NCBI GenBank assembly: GCA_026120035.1
Contig: JALRME010000022.1
Location: 1 to 64,000, forward strand
Source: Coleophoma eucalyptorum
Lineage: Eukaryota; Ascomycota; Leotiomycetes; Helotiales; Dermateaceae
Reading direction: 5' to 3'
Length of the DNA: 64,000 nucleotides
Part shown: piece by piece, positions 23,206-34,089 of the stretch
Layout: every line of letters begins with the position of its first letter
Position numbering within the stretch: the first letter of the stretch is position 1
Position numbers and translations under genes: made by a program
The notes under the pieces: generated by a model
The model's input: only the letters and a program-made list of their open reading frames with translations
Told to the model about the DNA's origin: nothing
Databases searched by the model: none

Positions 23206-25200
23206 TTAGGTGCCTGCACGCATCTCATCCAAGCGAGCATATCCGCCTTCGTACCAATCGGCTGTGCTGTTCAGAGGATACTTCTTCAAGACGTGCACAA
23301 GTTCGCTTGGGATCTGAGGAACGCGGATCTGATCAAGACGGAGCTTGGAAGATATTGCAAGTTTCTCCAGTCCGTCCAATGCGTCCACGGATGGCACCAT
23401 ACGGCATCCGCAATCTTTATTGCAGAAACCTCCATTGATCTTTTCAATAACACGTACAGAAATCTCTTGAACAATCTCATCATGTAATGCAGTGATATAA
23501 TGATTGATGGTATCTGAGATGCTGTGAAGAGCATCAGTCTTCCCGTCCTCGAACTCTTTGATCTTGGACAGAAGCTTGCTCAGATGACCTTGTGTGGCCT
23601 GTCGATCTCTAGTCAGCTTCTCTTTCTCCTTCTAAGAGGATTAATCAGCATGGGCAACTGCAGGTCACTATAACCAATTGTACTTACCTCGCCTTGCAGA
23701 TCATAATCGGCAGACATGCCGGACTTCTTAGGGGACATGGTTCTGAGCCATCCACTGTTCTGAGAAGGGGTAGTATTATCTGTATTAAACTTGGCATAGC
23801 CTGGCAAATCGATTTCGTTGCCACTTGCTCTAGTTGATATTTTGACAGAATGTGGCATATGAATCGCCCTTTGTCCTGTGGGGACTTCAATAGCTTTGCG
23901 CTTGGGACTTCTATCTCCTTCCTCAACCCAAATATCAGTATCAAAATCATCTTGCTAAATGGAGAAAAACGTTGAGTTAGTAGGTATTTTCAATATATGA
24001 GAAATAGAAATACGCACTCCGAACTCAGACTGGGGAAGTGGTCGACTTCGAATGGGCAGTGCATTATCGAAGGCATCAGCTGCTTTGCGCTTGGGACTAG
24101 CGCTTCGGGATTCATTACTTGTAATGTGGAACTCAGGGGCCTAGAAGAAACAATCAGGTAACGATCTTGTAAGGGGCAGCAATTTTGACAAATTTTGACA
24201 AATTCACTTACTGGCGTCATGATTACATCGTTTTCTTGAGTACGACGTTTATGATTTGCGCGCATACATTGTGCAATCACCTCATAAGAATGACTTTCAA
24301 ATCTTCTGTTATCCACGACGATTGCCTCATCGTTGTCGTTCGCCTGTCGAAACTGAGTAGAAAGTCTCAAATGTTGTTGTGCCAATCCAGTAACTCTCTT
24401 CAATTCGGCAGTCGACATAACTTGAGGTCCTTCAACAGAGATAGTGTCTGTCGATGGCGAAAGGTTTCCCTGGGACAAGTCTAGGTCTGGAGGGCTGGAA
24501 GTTGCAGGCTCAGTAGGTTTGATGACAGGAGAGTCAGGACTATCATAAAGCCTTCTATCTCCCGGTTTGACAGAACCCTCTACCTTGGATTGGGATTTCA
24601 TAATACAAGCTCTTGTTTCTTTACCAATACAGTTATCCGCATTGGCGGCAGCAACGTCTTTACCGGTCCTTTTGCTATTTCCCCCCTTCAAATCTGACGT
24701 TTGAGTTGCAGGAAGCTGGTCGTCGATTTCCATGAAGAACACTCCCTCATCAGCACTAATAATAAGATTAGTCAAGATGAAGATAGGAAGGAGGATATGA
24801 ATAAGTACTGCGTGGTTACAGGATCAATGTCCGCCATATCAGCAGTACTAATACTAGTATCACTTTCGTGCGAATCGATTTCTTTGCCAGCGTATGGAGG
24901 AGGAGCCCGGGTTGATGTTGGATGAGAAAAGATAATTTCCCCTTCCTCGGGAGAATTGTCAAAGTCATGTTCCTGCGTTATGTCTTCGATCTTGGTCGAA
25001 GGAGTCTCCGAAACAGCACCATCCTCTGCACAAAACGAAGTACCCTTAGAAGAAGCATTTCCTGCTCTGGTTTTTTGGTGCTTCAAGGAAGAGTTATTTA
25101 TTCCCCCACGAAGTCTAGGGCCTGGAGGTCCCTTCTCGGTCCCGGCACCGGGATCGATCTTCATGGCCGAGACAGAGCCATCTTCCACAGCAGGAGGCAT
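23206..25200 (-). CDS. Unknown, nuclear-looking protein with SPKRKA motifs and coiled coil
   Basis: Five exons, 25200-24809, 24755-24212, 24140-24018, 23954-23688 and 23631-23206, give 583 residues in one continuous frame. I do not recognise the family. The N-terminal 300 residues are acidic, Ser/Thr-rich and probably disordered. Two near-identical motifs, SASPKRKAADAF and RSPKRKAIEVP, sit in consecutive exons (about residues 327-370) and look like phosphorylatable nuclear localisation signals. A predicted coiled coil (KEKEKLTRDRQATQGHLSKL) opens the last exon, followed by a short CNKDCGC cluster. The donor of intron 1 (GTACTT) is weak; an alternative is GTAACC eleven bases upstream with a different acceptor. 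The others are good. One intron contains a tandem TTGACAAATT repeat. Confidence 0.65.
24181..24202. repeat. Short tandem repeat inside intron 2
   Basis: Two adjacent copies of AATTTTGACA plus a partial third, just inside the 5' end (minus strand) of the second intron of the unknown gene at 23206-25200. Confidence 0.8.
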
Positions 25201-25605
25201 GCTTTTGATGTGTGTTTTGTCGCAATGATTATGGAGAATTGATAAAGGTGGATCAATGCCTTGAGTGGTTTTGCTCAACGATTTCCCTGCTGTATGGAAT
25301 TGTCGAAGAGTGAAAATCGGAAGACTCGATGATGTGCTATTTACTTATTTTGTACCAGAACAGGAATAGGAAAGAGTACATAAGAGACTGCTGCTTAGAA
25401 CGATCCTCAGTAGCAACGGTGAAACAGGAAGCCACCTTTTGTCCCTGGTTTGTGGGCTAGGAAATAAAAGGTTGCACCTGCTTATTCCGTGAAAGTGATC
25501 TGATTCTTTATTGGGAGAGGAGATAATAAGTTTGATTGAAGTGGCGATTGCAGAGATTGGTGATATTCTGCCTTGAACCCTCCATTACCAAGACGAGGTT
25601 GTCAA
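25201..25605. other. Intergenic between two minus-strand genes
   Basis: About 400 bases; no frame or site I can support. It holds the promoter of the unknown coiled-coil gene and the 3' end of the amine oxidase gene. Confidence 0.55.
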
Positions 25606-27347
25606 TTAAGGCAACGCACTCTCTGGGTCTCTAAAACTAATTCCGACTTGCTCCTGCTTTCCGCTCCCAGCCTCAGCAGTATTAGAGGTCTCATTACTTT
25701 TACCATATGCAAGAGAAATCCTCTTCCCAACAGCTTCACCGCTCCAATAAGCTCCAGTAACGGTACCTAATGCAACAAAAGGAGAAGTGTGTTCTCCAGC
25801 AAACCACAGGTTCCGTTCTGGAAGTCCTTCTCTCATAACTTCAATGTCCTTATCGGCTGCTTCGACACCAACTTGGAAATTGCAGTAGCTACCATTTCCT
25901 GCGAAGTCATCCAGGACCCAGCTTGTCGATAATGTGGATTGAGGTATACAATCTGGTGATGATTCATCATAACCAGGGAGTAGTGAGTAGTATGGCTTGA
26001 AAAACTTCACAATATGCTCGTCTCGTTCTTTCTGGTTTGAGATCGTTGCAGTCTCATTTGCAAGAGCATGTGACTGTTCTCCGTAGATGTAGAAGAGAAG
26101 TGTGGGGTGTGCAGTGCTGCCGGGTAACGTACCCATTTCGACGACCTCTTGGTTCCACTTACGTGGATTTGTATTTAATGTATAAGATGGGGAGATCCAC
26201 TGGCCAAAGCCGCTAAAAGGCTGTTGAGCTATATCAATGCCTTCTTTAATCCAAAATGCTCTGGGAAAGTTGATATAGGCCTATGTTGAGTCAGAAGCCA
26301 GAATACAAAATGGAAGGGTGGAGAAAGACCTTCTCAAGACAACCATAGCCTATTGACTCGACAGCTTTTAAGAATCTTCGGGGAAGTGCAGGCTGGAACA
26401 TGTTCGTATTCTTCTTCAGCCATCCCAACGGGGCCGTAACCACAACATCATCAAATTTCATCTCACCAAACTGGTCCGTTGTTACTGTAATACTGTCCTC
26501 GCCAGTAACGATTTTGGTAGCTGGAGTAGAAAGCTTGACATCTGCCGCTTGAAGTGCTGGCTCTGAGATGTGAGCCAAAATCTTCTGATAAGTTCCAGCA
26601 CAAAACAACGTTTCTAAGATTATATCTGTGAGCATGGATATCTAGAACATGGCCAGGAAACGGGCCTTTCTTAGACATTCAACTCACCTCCTTCCAAGCA
26701 TTCTTCCAACCAGAAGAATTTCAGGCTCTGCCTCGTCACCGGGCTGCCAACGAAAGCACCCCACATCTCCGACATCTGAAGTAGAATCTTTTTTCGCTTC
26801 TCATCCGCGCCCGAGCCAGGGTAGAGTTCTGTAGCCTTTTGATGAAAAAAATCATAGAGGCTCTCGTTTATACCAATCTCTGCAGTATGTTTATCGGCAT
26901 ACTTAAAAGCGTTCAAGATGATCTCCCACATCTGGTCGCCCAAAATGTTCGCTTCATCCTGAGCAATCAACTTGCCATCATCTGCAAAAAGATTGGAGTT
27001 TGCAGGCCAGCTGTGAGTTTCCGTCTTCGTCAAATTTGCCAATCCAAGAATTGGATTGTTGTCAGTTCCATGAATCCAATTCGCTCCCAGGTCAACAACC
27101 TGACCTGACGGAAGTGTCTCTTGGCATAGACGACCACCGATCCTGTCCCGTGCTTCTAAGATAGTCACCTTGAAGCCATTCTTGAGCAGGATATCTGCAC
27201 ACCTCAGTCCAGATACACCTGCTCCAACGATGCCTATATGCGGTGGATTTGACAAACTGAAGGTCCGTTTCTAAATGCGAAGTTAGTAGATTATCACGGG
27301 CGCGAAAGCTGAATGAGGTCGCGGCTTACCTTCCTTAACCCATCCAT
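25606..27347 (-). CDS. Flavin amine oxidase, polyamine oxidase-like
   Basis: Four exons, 27347-27330, 27270-26688, 26613-26330 and 26280-25606, encode 519 residues. The FAD-binding Rossmann motif GIVGAGVSGLRCADILL (GxGxxG at 22-27) is followed by ILEARDRIGGR and GANWIHG. The conserved active-site lysine lies in CLEKAYINFP, rebuilt by a splice, and the C-terminal FAD motif reads WFAGEHTSPFVALGTVTGAYWSGE. This pattern fits fungal polyamine/spermine oxidases (Fms1-type), which oxidise spermine or N-acetylpolyamines and release H2O2. The six-residue first exon is supported by a GTAAGC donor; an in-frame ATG at 27488 would add 47 residues. Substrate is inferred. Confidence 0.87.
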
Positions 27348-28204
27348 GACAAGTGCTTTATCAAGAAAGCTGACTGTGGAGTAATTAGTATACTGGCGGC
27401 TTCCAAGTCTACAGAATAGGAGGTCTTGATGGTTTCTAAAAGAGCCCCTACGTGAACATGTTGTATAAGCGATTGAACAGGTATCCATCAGGAAAGTTTA
27501 TGGGAAAGATAAGTATAATATTGGTAAAGAGGAACGAAGACGATGAAATATGGGATAGTAGAAACCGAGGGATGTGGTGTTGTTAGGGATAACAGGAGAC
27601 AGTTTGTGTCTTCCTCCGTATAATCCTCTCGCTCGAGGGATTATATCGGTGCTTCACGAGAAAGCTCTGAAGGAAGTCGCCATGCAGGTATGCAGACTTG
27701 AAGATCTCATCGGCCTCAAAGATCTCCATAGATAGTCCACAAATATTATTTTTCAAGCAAGCAGAAAAGTCGAACATCAGCTAGCTATTGTAGATGCTCC
27801 CCCGTCCAAGTCCTGAGTCTCCGACTTGAATTTGATAAGGAAAATATAAAACTCGCAAAGCAAAACGAAATGAAGCCTAGGTACGTACAGAAATTTAATA
27901 GGCCTATATACCACCTTGATGCCCTTCATAAATCAATCTAAGGAATCTCGAGATACCAAATTATGCAGGAACGGTAAAGAAAAGAAGTAAAAGATAGGCT
28001 GGTATTAGCGGCCACCGAGGCCACCGAAGAAGCTCAAGCTCTTTACCCACTTAGGAAAGTACAGCCGCAGCCAACCACACGGCTCGCGTATCTTGATGAC
28101 GCCTCGAATCAGGGGAAAGCCGATCCAGGGACTTGTTTTATTTTCTGGGGAATACACAGCTCATGTATACTTTGTAGATACAATAGGCACATGGAAATAC
28201 ATTC
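27348..28204. promoter_or_regulatory. Divergent promoter region, amine oxidase and NTG1
   Basis: 857 bases between the two divergent starts. No separate coding frame is convincing here. Confidence 0.55.
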
Positions 28205-29592
28205 ATGATGCGTACCTCAAAAGTCTCCCAAGATACAGCGAAGATCCTCAATGCAACATCTTCTGCACCAACACGACGTTCAACAAGAACACCAATCTCG
28301 CGATTCGCTTACGACAACGCGACTGCTTCTGCTCGAGTGAAGGACGAAGATTCCTCTTTGTCTGCGCTGGAATCTACTGATATCGAAGATGCAATCCCGC
28401 CCTCATCACGGAAGCGGAAACGGGCAGCAACACCACGCACACCCATCAAGCGCTCGCCGCGCAAGACGGTGACAGTCAAGACAGAAGTCGAAGATAGCAT
28501 AACGTTCTCGCCAGTGTCGAAGGAGCGGAAGGTGCGCAAGCCAGCGCGTAAAGTTAAGAATGAAGAGACGGGCGAAGTAGAGGTGCTTGCGCCCCTTGAC
28601 TGGGAGGAGGTCTACGAGGTGGTGATGGATATGCGGAAGAATGGAGTCGCGCGTGGTGCAGCTGTCGACACAATGGGTTGCGAATCGTTGGCCGAAGAGG
28701 GGGTCAGTCCGAAGGTCAAGAGATATCATACCTTGACGGCTCTGATGCTTTCATCGCAGACAAAAGATACTACAAATGCAATTGCAATGAGGAGGCTGCA
28801 GAAGGAATTACCCGCATGCAAGGAGGGAGCACCAATGGGCCTGAACTTAGAAAATATCCTTGCTGTGGACCCGAAGCTGTTGAATGAGTTGATATGGGTG
28901 GTAGGCTTTCACAACAACAAGACAAAGTATATTAAAGCCACGGCAGAGATCCTGAGGGACAAATATAATGGGGATATTCCAGACACCATCGAGGGCCTTA
29001 TGTCACTCCCTGGAGTCGGGCCAAAAATGGGCTATTTGTGTCTTAGTACCGCCTGGGGACGAGATGAGGGGATTGGAGTGGATGTACATGTTCATCGGAT
29101 TACGAACTTATGGGGTATGAATTTCTCTTCTTGCTCTTAAGGTCTACTAACAGACAATCTTCAGGATGGCACAAAACGAAAGACCCGGAAGGTTCTCGAT
29201 TAGCACTACAGGCATGGCTACCTAAAGAACGCTGGCACGAAATCAATTGGCTTCTTGTAGGATTTGGGCAGACTGTGTGCTTACCAGTAGGACGCAAGTG
29301 TGGTGATTGCGAACTTGGCTTGAAGGGACTGTGTAAAGCAGCAGAGCGGAGCAAAGTAACCATCGGACGTAAGGTTCGGGAAGAGAAGATCAAGGAAGAC
29401 GAAGAGGGCCGTGTGTTGAATGAGGTGAAGACTGTAAAAGTAGAGACTGTGCAGGAGGATGTGCCAATGAATGCTGCTGAAGCTGCGGCGGTCAAAGCTG
29501 ATGATCTACCTAACATAACTGCCAAAGAGGAGTTAACGAAGGAGGAAGCGGATGCCTCCTTGCAGAAGACTTCGACGAAGACTGAGAGATAA
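28205..29592 (+). CDS. NTG1: Endonuclease III-type DNA glycosylase/AP lyase
   Basis: Exons 28205-29114 and 29165-29592 encode 445 residues. The helix-hairpin-helix-GPD core is intact: LPGVGPKMG with the catalytic Lys274, and GVDVHVHR with Asp293. Four cysteines after the splice (342, 349, 352, 360) form the [4Fe-4S] cluster. A basic, disordered N-terminus of about 120 residues ([19 protein letters not shown]) can serve nuclear and possibly mitochondrial import. A Glu/Lys-rich C-terminal extension of about 75 residues is longer than in yeast Ntg2. The enzyme removes oxidised pyrimidines in base-excision repair and cuts the abasic site. Two adjacent ATG codons occur; the first is used. Confidence 0.92.
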
Positions 29593-30343
29593 TGCTGCAT
29601 ACCGATCTTTCGTTCCCATCTGTAAGGCATGCATTGTTAACTTGTAATCGTTTGGGTTCACGTTAATGGCCTAACACAGATGGCCTAGATTGCCATTGAT
29701 ATTCTACATGAGCACCTGCAGTATTTTAATAATTTACATGTCCCAAGTATTATCAATATTCCACTTGCAGTCGCATATTCACCTCACTGTCAAAAAAAGA
29801 AAAAGAAAGCCAGATCGAAAAGCGCGAAAGCGCATTGCGCAATTCATTCCTTCCTCTCCTCATGCATGTACTCGCACAACCTAACTTTCCAATGCCACGC
29901 TGCATCATTGGTAGAATCTTCCGATCCTTCCACTGCTTCCTCGAACCAATTCTCAAATCAGAGCTCCTAGCAGAAAGTCCTCATATCCTCGCATACTGCA
30001 TCCACCTAACTTTTCCAAAAGCGCTAAAAAAAACAAACTATGAAGGCATTCGTGCGTGATGCAGTCAGTCGAAATATGGGATATCTCATCCAAACTTGAT
30101 TACATAGCAGGACATCTCCGGGTGCTCCTAAAACGAGGCTACCCTGCTCTATGTTTCTTGCAAATTACGAGAAGGACTATGACCAGCCCTTTACCTATCG
30201 TATCCCCAAATCCAAACCCCACCCAAATGCATTTTCGTGTATATCCGCATCATGACAACGCCGGGTCTGTTTACGCCTGACAAAAGAAACTCGTATTTTA
30301 ATTAGTTAGTAGTACGTGAGATTGTGTTCAAATATGCCAGCGG
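29593..30343. other. Convergent intergenic, NTG1 and SLN1 3' ends
   Basis: 750 bases between two convergent stops with no supportable gene. Confidence 0.6.
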
Positions 30344-33300
30344 TCAAGGGGCTGTTTTTCCGTTGGCGTTATATGATGGCTCTTCTGTTGTAGTTAACAG
30401 TCCGGCTGAAGTGGCTGAAGTAGGGAATTGGCCCTCTGTCTCCTCGAGAGTGCTCTTTCGCGACAGGGAACCAACATCAGTACTTTCTGATTCTTCGGGA
30501 ATGGTAGCGAATTTCTTGAGAACCTGTTTTAATGCCGGTCTTCGAATGGGTTTGCTACCGTTATGTATTAACGACTGCTCAAGAATTGACAATAGGACCT
30601 GACTTACCTGAGGAACATGTCCATTCCTGAATCATAGCATTCTTTGACATTGCTTTCCTCCGCGAACGCAGTCAAGGCCACAATAGGTGCGTTGTATCCC
30701 ATCTGACGAATTAGACGAGTGCTTTGCAGACCGTCCAAATTTGGCATTTGGATATCCATGAAAATGAGATTGAAGTATTCTCCGCCATCCATACTTTGCT
30801 TCACCATATCATAGGCTTCTTGTCCATCCTTTGCCACAACGACATCATAGACGTCTTCAAGTTTCAACATACGAAGGACGACTTCTTGGTTTACAAGGTT
30901 GTCCTCAGCTACTAAGACACGAAGCCTGCCTGTTTGCTTAGTTGCAGCGGCATGTTCAATAGCTTGCAGCTGTTTATTAGACGTCGCAGCTGGAGGCGAA
31001 GGCGTAGCAGAAGCCGCGAAGAATGGTTGGCTGAGACCAACTAATCTAGGTTGATTGTCTTTGTCGAAACTCATGTTCTTTCCTTGTGTGCCAGTGGTCG
31101 GGGCCGAATCACCGCCCGTCTTTGCTGACAGAGGGCCTCGATCAGGGGGAGCTGAAGTTACACTAACAGGCCGTGATGTCGGTCTTGATGTTCCATGTGG
31201 TTCAGAGCCTGATAGAATTTATTAGCTCAAACCGGAGAAAACGAGGCTAATACACACCCATACTTGAGGTGCTGGCAGCCCTTTCCTTAACAAACTTCAG
31301 GGGAATCTTCATTTTGAATGATGACCCTTTACCCAAAGTACTGTCAAGCGTAATCTCACCACCCATTAAGCCAGCGAGTTGCGAGCAGATACTGAGACCT
31401 AGCCCGGTCCCACCATATTTCTTACTCAACCCTAAATCGCCTTGCACAAAAGGCTCAAAGACACTTTGCTGGAGATGCTCGGGTATGCCAGGCCCAGTAT
31501 CCTCAACTTCGAATTCAAAGATCAAGGTTCTTGCACCTGGTGGTGGAGGTGAACGAGACCTTTCTCGAACTTGAATATGCTGTGACGCTCTTGGGTCCAT
31601 CGGGTTTATTGATAAAACAGTACCTTTCGGCGGAGCACCACTTGATATGTTTGAGGTCGTCATCCTTGACTTTTGAGATAAATTCGACCCGGAGTCATGA
31701 CGGTTTCTTGCCCGCGAAGTCCTGGAGCCTCTTCTCGAGCTATCCTTGGATCCCATCGAATTTCTGCTTGGATCAGGACTATTGTCGGCCTCGCCAAGAC
31801 ATTTGATACGAACAGCAACCATACCACCAGCTGGGGTAAATTTCAGACTGTTGCTAACCAAATTGATAATGACCTGGAGGATTCTGTGTTGATCTCCCCA
31901 GAGGCACATGTCCTTCAGTCTACCAAGACCATTTGGCCCAATAGCAGGGAAAGCTTTCTCGGAAAGTTGGCGCTCGGGGCTTAGTTCGATGGTATCAGGG
32001 CTGACATATTTGACTGTGAAGTTGATATCGCCTTCTCTAATTTGTTTATCAAAAATGGTTCTGAGCTGCGTCTTGATATCTGATAATCGAAATTCCTTTT
32101 CCTCCAGACTGAGCTGTTGTCCGATTTGATTTTTGCTGAATGTCAAAAGATCATTTAGTAGATGGAGTAATAGATCCCCAGATTTGTAGACCACCTGCAA
32201 AGATCGCTTTATTTTGGGTAAATCATCCTCACCCATACAAACCGCACACATACCGAGAATCCCATTCAGTGGCGTTTTAAGTTCATGTGAAATATTGGCG
32301 ATAAATAGAGTCTTGCTTTCGTTCGCCGCTTCGGCCGCCTTTTTGCTTATCTCCAGTTCTGCGGTACGTTCTTGTACCTTATCCTCAAGGCTTGTGTACT
32401 GCAACAGCAGCTCATCCGTCATCTCATTGAAAGTCTTTGTCAGGTCGGTGAGTTCGTCCGTAATAATGTGCTTCCTGTCTCGTACTTTGCCTGGAATCTT
32501 GAAAGCACGTCGCCTTTCGTCTTCGGTGCGCTCTGCTTTACTTCTGCGTTTCCCGGTACGCCCAAGCCGCCTCATTCGTATTAGGAAGCCAAATTTCTTT
32601 GCTGACGAGCTATGTGATGGGGTACCAAGGTTCTCCTCATCCAGTATATCTTCGTCTGTCATTTCTTCAGCACCTGGTCTGTCTGATCGCATACTACCAT
32701 CAGGAGTATAACCTGGAGGAGCTATGGATTTCTCGGTTGCATCTCTCAGCCTACGAATCGGGCCCACGCTGTAATGGGCCAGAGGGACAACAATCAAAAG
32801 AATGGCGCCGATGGTTCCGAACACACAAGCGAGAATAATCTTTCGAAGGTCGCGAACTGGGCCCCAGGCTTCTGCATGCGATTGCTCAACAATACAGAGC
32901 CAGTCCACAAGGTCAGTTGCTGGTCTAGCAAATCCAACTGCTACAGAATCCCCATCCTCGTTCCGAGTATTTAACATGGAACTAGCATTGTTGACTATGA
33001 CATTAGCGACATGTTTACACTAGATTCGACTTTTGGAAACCTACTTGCTTGGCTTTGGATTGAGAATCCTTTGACGATGGCCGGATATTGTCCCATGTAG
33101 AAATTTGAGGTGTTGGTTGACGAAGTTGTGACGTTGTTGTTGTATTTGGAGTGCCTGTCTGGCTCGCCACTTCTGGTTGCTGGTGGGAAAATGTACCTGA
33201 CAGGCGCTGATTTAAGCCCGCCGATATCCGGTTTGTAATCGGCCGTGGCTGGCCGATTTATATACTTGAACTGATTTTCCCTACGGTTTGGTCCAGCAAT

Positions 33301-34089
33301 CAAAATAACCCCAGAGTTCCCCAGTCCTTCACGAGAAGTCGTGACATCGATGAGAGAAGTGGCAGCAGCAACGACAGTCATGTAAGCCAGTACCATGGAA
33401 CTATCAGTGTTGTCAATGATTGGCAATGTCAAGGAAACCATTGCGTATGATGAATTCACAAGTAGAGGTCCCAGGAGTAAGATCGATGAAGCATTGAACG
33501 GAAAATCTCCAAAAGCAGAAACATTAGTGCCATTGATTGTGGGATCATTTGGATCCGTCTGGTTTGTTGATACATAGGTGAGGTTTGGATAGAGCGGTGG
33601 AGGATATCCTAGACCACTGTCTCCAAGTCTATAGTGTGTACCATTCGGATATGTGTAACTTGGAAGTTCAATTTGAGAATTTGTTAAGTCGGCAGTGCAG
33701 TTTAAAATGCCGTATGGGTCTCCAGTTGCGTTCTTTGAGAATATCTTGACTTGAAGCAAGGCAGATAACCCTCCACTAGCCAATGCTCCCAAGACATCAT
33801 TGGTTGCTGCATCCCAGTTGTCGGTGCTGTGATTGCCTTGGTAAAAGCTCTTGATGGCGCTCTGCAAGAGAATACGGGTAACGATAGTCGAGCAAGTCGA
33901 CTGTAAGAGCAATATGTCCGACTTTATTTGGGCTGCCTTCAGCGACGCGGTCAAAGCCAACTCGTTGGAGGTAACATTGACTACGAAATTCCGATTGTTG
34001 ATCCAGGTTGCTATTGACAGAGCAGCCAGCGCCAAAAGGGAGGTGAGCAGAACGAGCAAGGCAAGCTGTTCTCGGATTCCAATTCGCAT
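30344..34089 (-). CDS. SLN1: Sln1-type hybrid histidine kinase (osmosensor)
   Basis: Four exons, 34089-33045, 32994-31258, 31208-30608 and 30554-30344, encode 1197 residues. The domain order matches Sln1: membrane segment 1 (about 8-30), a large extracellular domain with many N-x-S/T sites, membrane segment 2 (about 398-421, [21 protein letters not shown]), a HAMP-like linker and coiled coil, H-box [15 protein letters not shown] with His585, N-box [15 protein letters not shown]-boxes GPGIPE and GTGLGLSI, and a receiver domain with Asp1079 in [11 protein letters not shown] and Lys in FLSKPIRRP, completed by the last splice. It should feed a His-Asp phosphorelay to an Ypd1-type protein and the HOG pathway. 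The first junction has alternative sites; the chosen one restores [14 protein letters not shown]. Confidence 0.94.

Noticed and set aside
27348..27488. N-terminal extension of the amine oxidase from an ATG at 27488
   Set aside because: It would add 47 residues with no targeting features, and the short start fits the usual distance to the FAD motif; kept only as an alternative.
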